Source: Streptococcus sanguinis SK49 (GTDB taxonomy: Bacteria > Bacillota > Bacilli > Lactobacillales > Streptococcaceae). From it: a stretch of 64,000 nucleotides of DNA. A program made the position numbers and the translations under genes. Positions 8,572 to 20,240 of the stretch are shown here, piece by piece. The notes below the pieces were generated by a model, which had not been told where the DNA came from, did no database searches, and saw only the letters and a list, made by a program, of their open reading frames with translations. Within the stretch, counting starts at the first letter, position 1, and each line of letters starts with the position of its first letter. The stretch spans positions 277,324 to 341,323 of the forward strand of contig NZ_GL890985.1 of NCBI RefSeq assembly GCF_000212815.1, written 5' to 3'.

Positions 8572-10857
8572 CTAATAAAATGTAAAGGGAAGTTCAATAC
8601 TAGATCGCTCCAAATCTACCGTCAGCTGATAGTCGTTCTTATCACGAACGGTATGCTCGAAGTCCGTAGTGTAGAGGACAAGGCGCAGTTGGTCGCCTTT
8701 TTTCATCTTATAGATAGTTGGTTGCAGTTCAAAGGAAAATTCCAGCCATTGGTCAGGTGTTACTTCTTCGACAGTCAGTAAATTGGTTCGGTTTTGCAGG
8801 TTGATGAAACCTTTGGTGATGATGCGATGAGGCGTTTCGGCAAAGGGCAGTTCAACCAGATTGTCCAGCATATAGTAGCGGCCGTTGTCCATGACTCTAG
8901 GCTCAATAGGCGTAGGAATTGGTGTGAGGCGCTTAGCTGGTCCGAAGTCTAGCAATTGGGCAGAAATCAATCCCTTATCGGTGCTGGATTTGAGTCGAAG
9001 ATTGAGCTGGCTTGCTCCGTTGAGAAAGAGGTCCTTTTCCAAGGTCCAGTCCAGAGTAATCTGGTTGACCTTACCTTCAAAAAGCTCAGTTTTAAAGCTT
9101 TGGTAGTTTTTGGCAAAACGATTATAGTCTTCTTCTGGATATTGATTTTGGATAGATTGGCAGTCTTGGCCTAGTTGGAGCTGAAGTTTTTGTTCTTGTC
9201 CACCGAAGTCTTCCAAGGTCAGCCAACTTTGAGCTTGACTGTTGTCCTGCCAAATGACTGCTGGCAGTTCGAAGTCTGATTCACATCCCAGAAGTTTATT
9301 GCTCAGCAGAGCATTGATAGACTCACGGAAGTCGATGGACTGCCAGTTGTTCATGTAAACATGGGCACCGTTATGGAAGAAAAGATGCTTTTTGATGTGG
9401 GGCGGTAAAGCCCGAAACATATTATAGACATGGAGAGGCTTGACATTCCAGTCTTGAGAGCCGTGGGTGAAGACGACTTCGGCCTTGACCTTATCTGCGT
9501 GGAGCAGGTAGTTGCGGTCATGCCAAAATTGATTGTAATCTCCGGTTTGTCGGTCTAGGTCTTTGCGCTGTTGCTCTAGGCTTTGCTGATAAGCATCATT
9601 ATGACGCAGGTAGTCACCAGCCCTCAGATTGCGAGAGTAGGTCAGTTCGGTCAAGGATTCAAAATCCTCTCCTGGATAGCCGCCAGGACTTGTGACAAGG
9701 CCGTTTTCGCGATAGTAGTTGTACCAAGAAGAAATCCCAGCTTCGGCGATGATGACCTCCAGTCCATCTACGCCAGTCGTTGCCAGTCCGTTGGACATGG
9801 TGCCCAGATAGGAGATACCGGTCGTAGCCACTTTTCCGTTGGACCAAGTGGCCTTGATTTCCCGTTGGCGAGTGTGGTCGGTGAAGGCTCGGCAGCGGCC
9901 ATTGAGCCAATCAATAACGTTCTTATATGCCTCGATCTGCTGATAGTCGCCGCTGGTCATCAGTCCTTCAGAGTCTTTAGTTCCTACGCCAGACACATAG
10001 AGATTGGCAAAGCCGCGGGGCAGCAAATAATCATTGAGCGTGTAGGTGCCGATATGACCTAATTTTTCCTCGGCTTCAGAGACTTCTTGGGTAGGAGCCG
10101 GCGAATCTAGTTGGAGCAATTTGAGCTTAGGATCTTGTACTGTGATTTGATGGGGCTCTTTTTTTGCTAAGTCCACATTCATATCATGAAGCGCCTTGTC
10201 GCTGGCAGGATCATTGGTTCCTTGATGATAAGGAGAAGCGGTCATGACAGCAGGGATTTTCCCTTGGTAACGAGGACGGATAATGCTGACCTTGATGAGA
10301 TCCGGACGACCGTCTTGATCAGTATCCACACGTGATTCCACGTAAACTACCTCTCGGATAGCATCATGACTGGAAAAGGTTGCCAGGCTCTTACCGTTGA
10401 AGTAGTGGTGGGTATTGTCCTCAGGAATCAAATCCTCGCTGACTAGCTTATCAACTAAGAGGTTGCCATTTTTTGTCCGAGTGTTGAGCAGCTGGTAGAG
10501 ATTTTCCAATAAGTCTCCAAATGTAATGGGAAAGCCCGTTTCTTTGCGAAAGGCCTCAACATCTGTAAAATCAATAAAGGGCGAGAACTCAAGCAGCTGA
10601 AAGGCCACAGTGTAAAAAACAGACGCCGTCAGTTCTCTGTCAGACTGGAAAAAGCTCAGCAGATCTGTTTGGCTGTCAGCAACCCAGGATTTCAAGGGAT
10701 AATCTTTATTTTTATAAGTGAAAAAGCTGGTGCGGAGAAAATCTTCAAGATTTTCCTTATCAGAGCGATTGCTGTCATAAAAAAAGCCTAATTCAGCTAA
10801 TTCTGTCAACATGTTTTCCCGTTTCGTTTTTGCATAACTATACTGATTAAAACGCAT
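8572..10857 (-). CDS. pepX: Xaa-Pro dipeptidyl-peptidase
   Basis: This 761-residue cytosolic serine peptidase of family S15 removes X-Pro dipeptides from the N-terminus of proline-rich peptides. The nucleophile lies in TTGISYLGT (Ser at about 348), the Asp in [11 protein letters not shown] (about 467) and the His in [10 protein letters not shown] (about 498). These positions agree with the lactococcal enzyme. N-terminal [20 protein letters not shown] and the C-terminal jelly-roll region are both present, so it is full length. It is monocistronic and divergent from the aquaglyceroporin gene. Confidence 0.97.
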   Translation of the reverse strand: MRFNQYSYAKTKRENMLTELAELGFFYDSNRSDKENLEDFLRTSFFTYKNKDYPLKSWVADSQTDLLSFFQSDRELTASVFYTVAFQLLEFSPFIDFTDVEAFRKETGFPITFGDLLENLYQLLNTRTKNGNLLVDKLVSEDLIPEDNTHHYFNGKSLATFSSHDAIREVVYVESRVDTDQDGRPDLIKVSIIRPRYQGKIPAVMTASPYHQGTNDPASDKALHDMNVDLAKKEPHQITVQDPKLKLLQLDSPAPTQEVSEAEEKLGHIGTYTLNDYLLPRGFANLYVSGVGTKDSEGLMTSGDYQQIEAYKNVIDWLNGRCRAFTDHTRQREIKATWSNGKVATTGISYLGTMSNGLATTGVDGLEVIIAEAGISSWYNYYRENGLVTSPGGYPGEDFESLTELTYSRNLRAGDYLRHNDAYQQSLEQQRKDLDRQTGDYNQFWHDRNYLLHADKVKAEVVFTHGSQDWNVKPLHVYNMFRALPPHIKKHLFFHNGAHVYMNNWQSIDFRESINALLSNKLLGCESDFELPAVIWQDNSQAQSWLTLEDFGGQEQKLQLQLGQDCQSIQNQYPEEDYNRFAKNYQSFKTELFEGKVNQITLDWTLEKDLFLNGASQLNLRLKSSTDKGLISAQLLDFGPAKRLTPIPTPIEPRVMDNGRYYMLDNLVELPFAETPHRIITKGFINLQNRTNLLTVEEVTPDQWLEFSFELQPTIYKMKKGDQLRLVLYTTDFEHTVRDKNDYQLTVDLERSSIELPFTFY

Positions 10858-10895
10858 ATTCTTCCCTCTTTTTCTTATTTTTATAAAAAATGACC

Positions 10896-10924
10896 TTTAC
10901 ATTATCCATTATACTTGATAAAAT
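10896..10924 (+). promoter_or_regulatory. Promoter of the aquaglyceroporin gene
   Basis: TTTACA (10896-10901), a 17-base spacer and TAAAAT (10919-10924) lie about 40 bases before the start codon at 10962. Confidence 0.65.
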
Positions 10925-10961
10925 AGACTTTGTCTAAAAAATATTTAAGGAGTATCACTAA

Positions 10962-11867
10962 ATGGATTTCGGTTGGGCAATTAAATATGCCACAGAATTT
11001 TTGGGTACAGCTATTCTCATTATTTTGGGAAATGGAGCTGTTGCGAACGTTGAATTAAAAGGAACCAAGGGGCATCAGAGTGGTTGGTTAGTCATCGCTG
11101 TTGGTTACGGTATGGGGGTTATGATTCCAGCTTTGATGTTTGGTAATGTGTCTGGTAACCATATCAACCCTGCTTTTACTCTGGGACTGGCTGTCAGTGG
11201 TTATTTCCCTTGGTCACAGGTTGCGCCGTACATTGCAGCCCAGCTTTTAGGAGCTATTTTCGGACAGGCCTTGGTAGTTGCGACTCATCGTCCTTACTAT
11301 TTGGGAACAGAGAATCCTAATAATATTTTAGGGACTTTCTCAACTATCTCTAGCTTAGATCATGGCACGCCTGAATCACGTAAAGCAGCCTTGTTCAATG
11401 GTTTTATCAATGAATTTGTTGGTTCTTTTGTTCTTTTCTTTGCGGCTATGGGCTTGACCAAGAACTTCTTTGGAGCAGAATTGTTGAGCAAAGCTGAAGC
11501 AACTATCAATTCACAAGCTGCTCAGATGGCAGCACAAGGGACTTCAGTTCCTAAAGAACAGATTGCTGCTGCAATATCTCAGGCTAAAGATCAAGTTGCA
11601 CCATTCCAAGTTGGTAGCCTTTCAGTCGCTCACCTAGCACTTGGGTTCTTGGTAATGGCTTTGGTAACCTCACTGGGAGGCCCTACTGGACCTGGACTGA
11701 ACCCTGCTCGTGACCTTGGACCTCGTATCCTCCACTTCATCCTGCCAGAATCTGTTTTGGGCAAACACAAGGGTGATTCAAAATGGTGGTATTCTTGGGT
11801 TCCAGTTGTGGCACCGATTCTTGCAGGTATCACAGCAGTCCTCTTGTTTAAAACAATCTACGGATAA
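10962..11867 (+). CDS. MIP-family aquaglyceroporin / glycerol facilitator
   Basis: This is a 301-residue membrane channel with six transmembrane helices and both pore half-helices. The first NPA is in GNHINPAFTLG (about residue 67), the second in GPGLNPARDLGPR (about 247). The Asp after the second NPA (NPARD) is typical of glycerol-conducting channels. A hydrophilic insert rich in Ala/Gln (about 170-210) resembles the lactococcal Gla type. It would pass glycerol and water. No glpK or glpO lies next to it, so it is not part of a glycerol operon. A terminator follows at 11881. Confidence 0.88.
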   Translation: MDFGWAIKYATEFLGTAILIILGNGAVANVELKGTKGHQSGWLVIAVGYGMGVMIPALMFGNVSGNHINPAFTLGLAVSGYFPWSQVAPYIAAQLLGAIFGQALVVATHRPYYLGTENPNNILGTFSTISSLDHGTPESRKAALFNGFINEFVGSFVLFFAAMGLTKNFFGAELLSKAEATINSQAAQMAAQGTSVPKEQIAAAISQAKDQVAPFQVGSLSVAHLALGFLVMALVTSLGGPTGPGLNPARDLGPRILHFILPESVLGKHKGDSKWWYSWVPVVAPILAGITAVLLFKTIYG

Positions 11868-11880
11868 GCACATAAGATCA

Positions 11881-11909
11881 GAGTTGGGGGATTTCCTCAA
11901 CTCTTTTTT
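11881..11909 (+). terminator. Terminator after the aquaglyceroporin gene
   Basis: GAGTTGGGG / CCTCAACTC stem with one wobble pair and a five-base loop, followed by TTTTTT. Confidence 0.8.
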
Positions 11910-11930
11910 CGAACGATAGAGAAGGTAAAG

Positions 11931-13214
11931 ATGGAGATGCAAGTATCAAAATTTCATAAGGTCAGTGGCCGCAGAACCTTACTCTTTGGTTTTTTAGCCC
12001 TTGTTTTTGGCCTGATTATCATTGTCAATGGCTTCAGATTTACCAAGCTGGCCTTCGATTTTATTTCGCTTTATCTGACAGTTGTTGGCTTGGTAAATAT
12101 TGTTCTTCATATTTTTACGCGCAAGAAAGAAGGGGCTGTCTGGCATAGTCTGCTTCAGATTGCAGTCGCTATGGGTATCAGCTGGCTCAACCGAATCAGT
12201 GATGTGCCTGTCAATATTGTGATTATCAGTTTGGGTAGCTACCAGCTCTTGACTGCCGGTATTTACGGAGTGACCTATCTCCTTTATCGGCAAAATCATG
12301 TCAAGGGCGGCTTGCGCTATCTATTTGATACCGTTCTCTATGGTGGAATTGGGCTGACCAGTATTCTTTCGCCTGCGACTGAGGGAAACTTGCAGTTTTT
12401 GATTTTAGGAATCTATTTGATGATGCTGGGAATGTCCAATATCCGGGATGGCCTCTTTTTTGATAATGACCGTGAAAAACATCGGCTGCGTAGGCAAATT
12501 CGTATTAACCTCCCTATTATTTTTGCAGCCTTTATTCCGGTAGAAAATCTGGAACACTTTAATCGACTGATTCAGGGAGATACTGCTTCTGATCGTAAAA
12601 ATGTTTATAGTCTTGTTAAGAATAGAGAGAAAAAGGCGGACTTAGAGGTCTTGGTCCATACTTCAAAGACAAGTTTATTAGGGGGCATTGGTCATGTAGA
12701 TATTTGCTATCAGGGACAAGTGATTTCTTATGGCAGCTATGATGTTTTTTCTGAGCGATGCAAGGGCATGATTGGAGACGGTGTTCTTTTCAAGGTTCCT
12801 AAAGACGCTTATATTGAGCTTTGCAAAAAAGAAAGCAAGAAAACACTCTTTGGTTATTCTCTGGTTTTGACAGATAAGGAGAAAGAGGCGGTTGAGAAGC
12901 GCCTGGCTGAAATTGATCAGCTGTTAGTAGAATGGGAGCCGCCAGCAGAACTGAAAAATGGCCAGCCAACATACTCCTACAAGTTGAAGCATGAACTAGG
13001 AGCGCAGCTGTATAAGTTTAAAACCAGTCGTTTCAAGACGTATTTTGTCCTGTCGACCAACTGTTGCCTGCTAGCAGATTCGATTATTGGGCAGGCTGGG
13101 ACAGATACTCTGGATATTCGTGGTATTATCGCGCCCGGTACCTACCAGTCCTATCTGCAGTACGAGTTTGAGTCCGCTAGAGGTTTGGTCATTGCTCAGA
13201 CCGTTTACCAATAA
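11931..13214 (+). CDS. Membrane protein: DUF308-like N-terminus fused to a possible permuted papain-like domain
   Basis: This is a 427-residue protein I cannot assign to a characterised family. Residues 18-180 contain about six hydrophobic segments with short loops (LLFGFLALVFGLIIIVNGF, then LYLTVVGLVNIVLHIF), like HdeD/DUF308 proteins. Residues 200-427 are soluble. They contain GGIGHVDICYQGQVISYG with His255, and later FVLSTNCCLLADSIIG with Asn377-Cys378-Cys379, followed by GIIAPGTYQSYLQYE. A His-first, then Asn-Cys arrangement resembles circularly permuted NlpC/papain-like enzymes. That would make it a membrane-anchored cysteine hydrolase. This reading is my inference. The start has GAAGG close upstream; neighbours give no clue. 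Confidence 0.7.
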   Translation: MEMQVSKFHKVSGRRTLLFGFLALVFGLIIIVNGFRFTKLAFDFISLYLTVVGLVNIVLHIFTRKKEGAVWHSLLQIAVAMGISWLNRISDVPVNIVIISLGSYQLLTAGIYGVTYLLYRQNHVKGGLRYLFDTVLYGGIGLTSILSPATEGNLQFLILGIYLMMLGMSNIRDGLFFDNDREKHRLRRQIRINLPIIFAAFIPVENLEHFNRLIQGDTASDRKNVYSLVKNREKKADLEVLVHTSKTSLLGGIGHVDICYQGQVISYGSYDVFSERCKGMIGDGVLFKVPKDAYIELCKKESKKTLFGYSLVLTDKEKEAVEKRLAEIDQLLVEWEPPAELKNGQPTYSYKLKHELGAQLYKFKTSRFKTYFVLSTNCCLLADSIIGQAGTDTLDIRGIIAPGTYQSYLQYEFESARGLVIAQTVYQ

Positions 13215-13261
13215 AGCCAAGGCCTTCTAGTTTTAAAAATTGTTTATTTGCGCATAATTTC

Positions 13262-13290
13262 TTGTCAAAAAGATGAAAATCCATTACAAT
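13262..13290 (+). promoter_or_regulatory. Promoter of the cppA operon
   Basis: TTGTCA (13262-13267), a 17-base spacer and TACAAT (13285-13290), 20 bases before the cppA start. Confidence 0.7.
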
Positions 13291-13309
13291 AAAATGGTTT
13301 GGAGGAATT

Positions 13310-14044
13310 ATGAGCGCGAATCATATTATTAGAATTATCCCTGTATTAAAGATAAATAATCGTCATTTAAATCAAGAGTTTTTTGTAAATCAGCTGGGCA
13401 TGAAGGCCCTTTTAGAGGAAGCTGCTTTTCTGTCCTTGGGAGATCAGACCAAGACTGAGAAACTGCAGCTGGAAGAATCGCCTAGTATGCGGTCGCGGCG
13501 AGTCCAAGGTCCTAAAAAATTAGCCAGAATCGTTGTCAAGGTTGCAGATGCTAAAGAAATCGAGTCGCTATTGGCTCAAAAGCCTGCTTGGACTAAGCTG
13601 TATAAAGGAGAGAAAGGCTATGCTTTTGAATCTCTGTCACCAGAGGGCGATCTAGTTCTTCTGCATGCAGAAGAGAATAGAGCAAATCTGCAAGCAGTCA
13701 CGGCGGTGCCTGACTTTGAAAAGCAAGAGGACTTCATCGGCCTTAGCCAATTTGAGATAGAGACGGTAGAAATTCGTGTACCTAATGCCAATGAAGCCCA
13801 AGAATTTTACAGCAAGATTGAAAATGCGCTGGACTTTCTGACCTTTATAGAAGCAGAGGGTCAAGACTTGCAGGCAGACAATGCCCTAACTTGGGACTTG
13901 ACTATGCTCAAAGCTCAAGTCAATCGTTTAGAAACCGCTGCGCTGCGTCCTATCTTTGAAGGACACGAGGTCTTTGTACCCAAGTCAGATAAGTTCCTGC
14001 TGAGTCAGGATTTTAGTAAGATTGAATTGTGGTTTGAAGCATGA
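13310..14044 (+). CDS. cppA: CppA family protein
   Basis: This is a 244-residue CppA protein, a Streptococcus-restricted family named for a reported ability to degrade complement C3. It shows the two typical halves: an N-terminal glyoxalase/VOC-like unit (IIRIIPVLKINNRHLNQEFFVNQLGMKALLEE) and a C-terminal unit (EIETVEIRVPNANEAQEFYSKI). No signal peptide is visible, so a direct role outside the cell is puzzling; the VOC fold would fit an intracellular metal enzyme. It overlaps the next gene by 4 bases (ATGA), implying translational coupling. Confidence 0.85.
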   Translation: MSANHIIRIIPVLKINNRHLNQEFFVNQLGMKALLEEAAFLSLGDQTKTEKLQLEESPSMRSRRVQGPKKLARIVVKVADAKEIESLLAQKPAWTKLYKGEKGYAFESLSPEGDLVLLHAEENRANLQAVTAVPDFEKQEDFIGLSQFEIETVEIRVPNANEAQEFYSKIENALDFLTFIEAEGQDLQADNALTWDLTMLKAQVNRLETAALRPIFEGHEVFVPKSDKFLLSQDFSKIELWFEA

Positions 14045-14976
14045 CTCTAGAAAACATCATCAGTAAAATCAAAGAACAGCTAAAAGATGGTATCTATCCC
14101 GGTGCTAGTCTGGCCTTGTACCAAGCTGGCCGGTGGCAGGAATTCTACTTTGGTCTAGCTGATCCGCAAGAAGGGAAGACCACTCAAGCGGGTTTGGTCT
14201 ATGACTTGGCTAGCGTCAGCAAGGTGGTCGGAGTTGGGACTCTGGCAGCCTTTTTATATGAGCAAGGCAAGCTGGAGCTGGATTTGCCCTTGCAGCATTA
14301 CTATCCGGCCTTCCATCGAGAAGATGTGACCTTGCGTCAGCTCTTGACCCACACATCTGGGCTGGATCCTTTTATTCCCAATCGTGATCAGCTGACAGCT
14401 CCCGAGTTGAAAGCAGCACTCAATCATTTGACAGTGCTTGAAGATAAGATTTTCCGCTATACGGATGTGAATTTTCTGCTCTTGGGCTTTATGTTGGAAG
14501 AGATCTACGGTCAGTCCTTGGATCAGATTTTTCAAAGTCAGATTTTCCAGCCTTGGGGTTTGGCTGAGACTAGTTTTGGACCAGTTCCAGGAGCTGTGCC
14601 GACCGTTCGCGGTGTCAAGGATGGTCAGGTTCATGACCCTAAGGCGCGTGTGCTGGGTGTCCATGCTGGCAGTGCGGGCTTATTTTCAACTCTCAGGGAT
14701 TTGGAAATATTTCTGGAGCATTATCTGCAGGGTGACTTTGCGGCCAATCTGACCCAGAATTTTTCCAAGGAGTCAGGCAAAAGACGCAGTCTAGCTTGGA
14801 ATCTAGAGGGCAGCTGGCTGGATCACACTGGCTACACAGGAACCTTTATTATGTATAATCGCAAGGAGCAAAAGGCGGCTATTTTCCTATCCAACCGGAC
14901 CTATGAAAAAGACGAGCGGGCTCAATGGATCTTGGATCGTAACCAGCTGATGGACCTGATAAGAAGAGAACTTTAA
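14041..14976 (+). CDS. Beta-lactamase-fold serine hydrolase (class C / esterase-like)
   Basis: This is a 311-residue beta-lactamase-related protein. The nucleophile motif SxxK is S58-V-S-K61 (DLASVSKVVG). A Tyr-x-Asn-like YTDVNF motif is at about 141-146, and HTGYTG at about 264-269 replaces the KTG triad. This pattern is shared by class C-like esterases and D-alanyl peptidases. No signal peptide is seen, so it is likely a cytosolic esterase or peptidase and not a resistance enzyme. It is coupled to cppA by a 4-base overlap, a pairing typical of streptococci. Confidence 0.82.
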   Translation: MTLENIISKIKEQLKDGIYPGASLALYQAGRWQEFYFGLADPQEGKTTQAGLVYDLASVSKVVGVGTLAAFLYEQGKLELDLPLQHYYPAFHREDVTLRQLLTHTSGLDPFIPNRDQLTAPELKAALNHLTVLEDKIFRYTDVNFLLLGFMLEEIYGQSLDQIFQSQIFQPWGLAETSFGPVPGAVPTVRGVKDGQVHDPKARVLGVHAGSAGLFSTLRDLEIFLEHYLQGDFAANLTQNFSKESGKRRSLAWNLEGSWLDHTGYTGTFIMYNRKEQKAAIFLSNRTYEKDERAQWILDRNQLMDLIRREL

Positions 14977-15005
14977 AAGACTCCGGCTGCAAGCTCCGGG
15001 GTTTT
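14975..15005 (+). terminator. Terminator after the cppA operon
   Basis: ACTCCGG / CCGGGGT stem flanked by AAAA and TTTT; it starts within the stop codon of the serine hydrolase gene. Confidence 0.65.
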
Positions 15006-15126
15006 ATCATGTCTACCTATATTAATATCGGTCTCTAGCCCCAGTGATTTTCTCTTAATAAAAATCGCTTTTTTTGCCAAAGTATATTAAAATAAGATAG
15101 AGAGAATCTACAGACAAGAGAAGAAT

Positions 15127-16005
15127 ATGACAAAAGAAATCGGTGTCGGCAAGGCACATAGTAAAATTATTTTAATGGGAGAGCATTCGGTGGTCTACGG
15201 CTATCCAGCCATTTCCCTACCTCTTAATCGCATTGAAGTGACCTGTCAGGTCTTTCCGTCTGAGCGGGCCTGGACCCTCTACGCCGAGGATACGCTGTCT
15301 ATGGCTGTCTTTGCCTGTCTAGAACATCTCGGCCGACAGGGAGCTAAGATTCGCTGTCAGGTGGAGTCCATGGTCCCTGAGAAGAGGGGAATGGGTTCTT
15401 CAGCCGCAGTCAGTATTGCGGCCATTCGGGCGGTCTTTGACTACTTTGAGGAAGAGCTGGATGGCCAAACACTGGAGATTCTAGCCAATCGGGCGGAGAT
15501 GATTGCCCATATGAATCCCAGCGGCCTTGATGCCAAGACCTGCCTCAGTGATGTAGCTATTAAGTTTATCCGCAATTTCGGTTTCAGTGAAATTGAGCTG
15601 GATCTGGATGCCTTTTTAGTCATTGCAGATACGGGCATTCACGGTCATACCCGCGAAGCTATCCGTGCTGTAGAAAGTCAGGGTCAAAAGGCTCTTCCCT
15701 TGCTTCAGGAATTGGGGAATTTAACGAAAATCCTTGAGAAAGCCATTTCTATCAAGGACCTGATGACAATGGGACAAGCTATGACCAAGGCTCATGAGAA
15801 GCTAGCCAAGCTAGGGGTTTCTTGCCAGAAAGCAGATGAGCTAGTATCGGCAGCTCTTGAAAACGGAGCTTTGGGAGCTAAAATGAGCGGCGGTGGTCTG
15901 GGTGGCTGTGTCATTGCTCTTGTAGGAGAAAAAAGTCGGGCGGAGGCCTTAGCCGCCTTATTGAGAGAGAAAGGGGCCATTAACACATGGATCGAAAGCC
16001 TGTAA
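15127..16005 (+). CDS. mvaK1: Mevalonate kinase
   Basis: This 292-residue GHMP kinase phosphorylates mevalonate at the 5-position with ATP, the third step of the mevalonate route to isopentenyl diphosphate. Visible motifs are GKAHSKIILMGEHSVVYGYP (about 8-27), the ATP-binding loop PEKRGMGSSAAVS (about 84-96) and the C-terminal GALGAKMSGGGLGGCV. It is the first gene of mvaK1-mvaD-mvaK2-fni, and its 3' end overlaps mvaD by 19 bases. Some streptococcal mevalonate kinases are feedback-inhibited by diphosphomevalonate; that cannot be judged here. Confidence 0.96.
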   Translation: MTKEIGVGKAHSKIILMGEHSVVYGYPAISLPLNRIEVTCQVFPSERAWTLYAEDTLSMAVFACLEHLGRQGAKIRCQVESMVPEKRGMGSSAAVSIAAIRAVFDYFEEELDGQTLEILANRAEMIAHMNPSGLDAKTCLSDVAIKFIRNFGFSEIELDLDAFLVIADTGIHGHTREAIRAVESQGQKALPLLQELGNLTKILEKAISIKDLMTMGQAMTKAHEKLAKLGVSCQKADELVSAALENGALGAKMSGGGLGGCVIALVGEKSRAEALAALLREKGAINTWIESL

Positions 16006-16923
16006 GTGTCAAATCCTATGCCAATATTGCAATTATCAAATATTGGGGGAAGAAAGATGCAGAAAGGATGATTCCGTCTACCAGCAGTATCTCACTGACA
16101 CTGGAAAATATGTATACCGAGACGCAACTGAGTCCTTTGCCGGATACAGCGACTGAAGATGAGTTTTATATTGACGGCCAGCTGCAAAGCCCGGCAGAAC
16201 ATGCCAAAATCAGTAAGATTATTGACCGTTTCCGCTCTCCAGAAGATGGTTTTGTCCGCGTTGATACCAGCAACAATATGCCGACTGCAGCGGGTCTGTC
16301 TTCTAGCTCCAGTGGTCTGTCTGCCCTAGTCAAGGCCTGCAATGCTTATTTTCAGACGGGTTATCAGACGCAAGAGCTGGCTCAGCTGGCTAAGTTTGCT
16401 TCAGGGTCCTCTGCTCGGTCTTTCTTTGGTCCGCTAGCGGCCTGGGATAAGGACAGCGGGGCCATTTATCCAGTCAAGACGGATTTGAAGCTAGCCATGA
16501 TTATGCTGGTTCTGCACGATGAGAAAAAGCCTATTTCCAGCCGCGACGGTATGGAGCTCTGTGCCAAAACTTCCACCATTTTCCCAGATTGGATTGCCCA
16601 GTCTGCCTTGGATTATCAGGCCATGCTAGGCTATTTGCAAGACAATGATTTTGCTAAGGTTGGTCAGCTGACGGAGGAAAATGCTCTTCGGATGCATGCC
16701 ACGACAGAAAAAGCTTATCCGCCGTTTTCTTATCTGACAGAGGAGTCCTACCAAGCTATGGATGCTGTCAGAAAGCTGCGGGAGCAGGGCGAGCGTTGCT
16801 ACTTTACCATGGACGCAGGGCCAAATGTCAAGGTCCTCTGCTTGGAGGAAGACCTAGACCATCTGGTGGCTATTTTTGAGAAGGACTACCGGCTTATCGT
16901 CTCCAAAACAAAGGACTTGTCAG

Positions 16924-16934
<11 letters not shown>
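15987..16934 (+). CDS. mvaD: Diphosphomevalonate decarboxylase
   Basis: This 315-residue GHMP enzyme makes isopentenyl diphosphate from 5-diphosphomevalonate by ATP-dependent decarboxylation. The start VSVKSYANIAIIKYWGKKD and the phosphate loop MPTAAGLSSSSSGLSALV are family signatures. The Asp of the catalytic pair is probably in MDAGPNVK. It overlaps mvaK1 by 19 bases and mvaK2 by 11, so the operon is compact and probably translationally coupled. Confidence 0.96.
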
Positions 16935-18931
<1,997 letters not shown>

Positions 18932-18942
18932 CATAAAGACAT

Positions 18943-18967
18943 AAAAAAAGGCCATTAAGGCCTTTTT
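18943..18967. terminator. Bidirectional terminator between fni and mvaA
   Basis: AAAAAGGCC / GGCCTTTTT stem serves the two convergent mevalonate operons; its right end touches the mvaA stop codon. Confidence 0.85.
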
Positions 18968-20240
18968 ACTTGTCCTGTTTTCGTAAGTCAGCTAGTATTT
19001 CCTGAGCAGTAGCGAGGTTGAAAGTCTTCTTGACTGTTAAACAACTGGCTACAGCAGCGATTTCTTCGCCTTGGGCTCCAGCTTGCAATGCTAAAGATTT
19101 GGCTTGCAATTTCATATGACCGGCTTGGATGCCAGTGCTGACTAGGGCTTTGAGGGCGGCGAAGTTTTGTGCCAATCCGACTGAAACGATGAGGGAAGCC
19201 AATTCCTTGGCCTGAGGCTGCCCCAGCAAGTCAAAGCTGGCTGCCACTGCGGGATTGAGGCCAATGGAACCTCCTTTAGTTGCAATGGGCATGGGCAGGG
19301 TCATCTGACCATGAAGCTGGCGTTTGTCTGGGTCTGCCGTCCAAGTAGAGAGGCCGCGGTAGCTTCCTTCTCGGCTGGCATAGGCATGGGCACCGGCTTC
19401 TACAGCCCTCCAGTCATTTCCAGTAGCCAGCACCAAAGCATCAATACCATTAAAGATACCTTTATTGTGGGTAGCTGCCCGGTAAGGGTCAACCTGGGCT
19501 AATTTGCTGGCCAGCTGCATTTTATCCGCAAGAAGTTCCGCCTCGGCCGTATCCCGGCTGAGAAAGCGATAGCCGATGACACAGCGGGCTGTTACGAGAC
19601 TATCTGTTGCATAGTTTGACAGGATAGCCATCAGACTCTTACCGCCAGTCAGATCTTTCAGAGGAAGGGTGAGGGCCTCCAGCATGGTGTTGAGCATATT
19701 GGCTCCCATAGCTTCCTGCGTATCTACAGACAGATAAAAAATGAGGAAGTCATCCTTTTGCTCCAGCCAAAGATCTCTAGCACCGCCACCACGGGCAACG
19801 ATCGATGGATAGGCTTGGTTGGCCTGTTCCAGCAACTCTTTCTTTTTTTTGAGAATATCTTTGATGGCTTGGTCGACCTTTTCGACCTGATAGAGGGCAA
19901 TTTGCCCAATCATCTGGCGTTTGTGAACCTCCGTCTCAAATCCGCCTGAACGTTTGATAATCTTAGCCGCAAAGCTAGCCGCTGCTACAACAGATGGCTC
20001 TTCTGTCACAAATGGAACTTGATAGGTCTTACCATCCACCAGAAAGTCTGGCACCAGAGAGTAGGGCAGGGCCAGAGTGGCCAGTACATTTTCACTCATC
20101 TGGTTGGCTGTTTCCAGAGGCAAAGTCTGCTGACTGTCTAGCAGCTGCCAATGTTCATCTTGTAAAAGTCCCTTTTCTTTCAACATCTGCAGCCGTTCAG
20201 CAGGAGTTTTTTTAGAAAATCCAGTCCAGTTTACTTTCAT
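18966..20240 (-). CDS. mvaA: Hydroxymethylglutaryl-CoA reductase, class II
   Basis: This 424-residue class II HMG-CoA reductase makes mevalonate from HMG-CoA with NAD(P)H, the committed step. It shows the family start FSKKTPAERLQMLKEKGLL, the HMG-binding ARGGGARDLWLE region, NKGIFNGIDALVLATGNDWRA with the catalytic region, and PMPIATKGGSIGLNP. A C-terminal region with LAQNFAALKALVSTGIQAGHM carries the catalytic-flap His. It overlaps mvaS by 4 bases (ATGA), so the two are coupled. Confidence 0.96.
   Translation of the reverse strand: MKVNWTGFSKKTPAERLQMLKEKGLLQDEHWQLLDSQQTLPLETANQMSENVLATLALPYSLVPDFLVDGKTYQVPFVTEEPSVVAAASFAAKIIKRSGGFETEVHKRQMIGQIALYQVEKVDQAIKDILKKKKELLEQANQAYPSIVARGGGARDLWLEQKDDFLIFYLSVDTQEAMGANMLNTMLEALTLPLKDLTGGKSLMAILSNYATDSLVTARCVIGYRFLSRDTAEAELLADKMQLASKLAQVDPYRAATHNKGIFNGIDALVLATGNDWRAVEAGAHAYASREGSYRGLSTWTADPDKRQLHGQMTLPMPIATKGGSIGLNPAVAASFDLLGQPQAKELASLIVSVGLAQNFAALKALVSTGIQAGHMKLQAKSLALQAGAQGEEIAAVASCLTVKKTFNLATAQEILADLRKQDK

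Noticed and set aside
14041..14976. Considered a penicillin-resistance beta-lactamase
   Set aside because: It has SxxK but no KTG box and no export signal; the arrangement fits esterase-like relatives.
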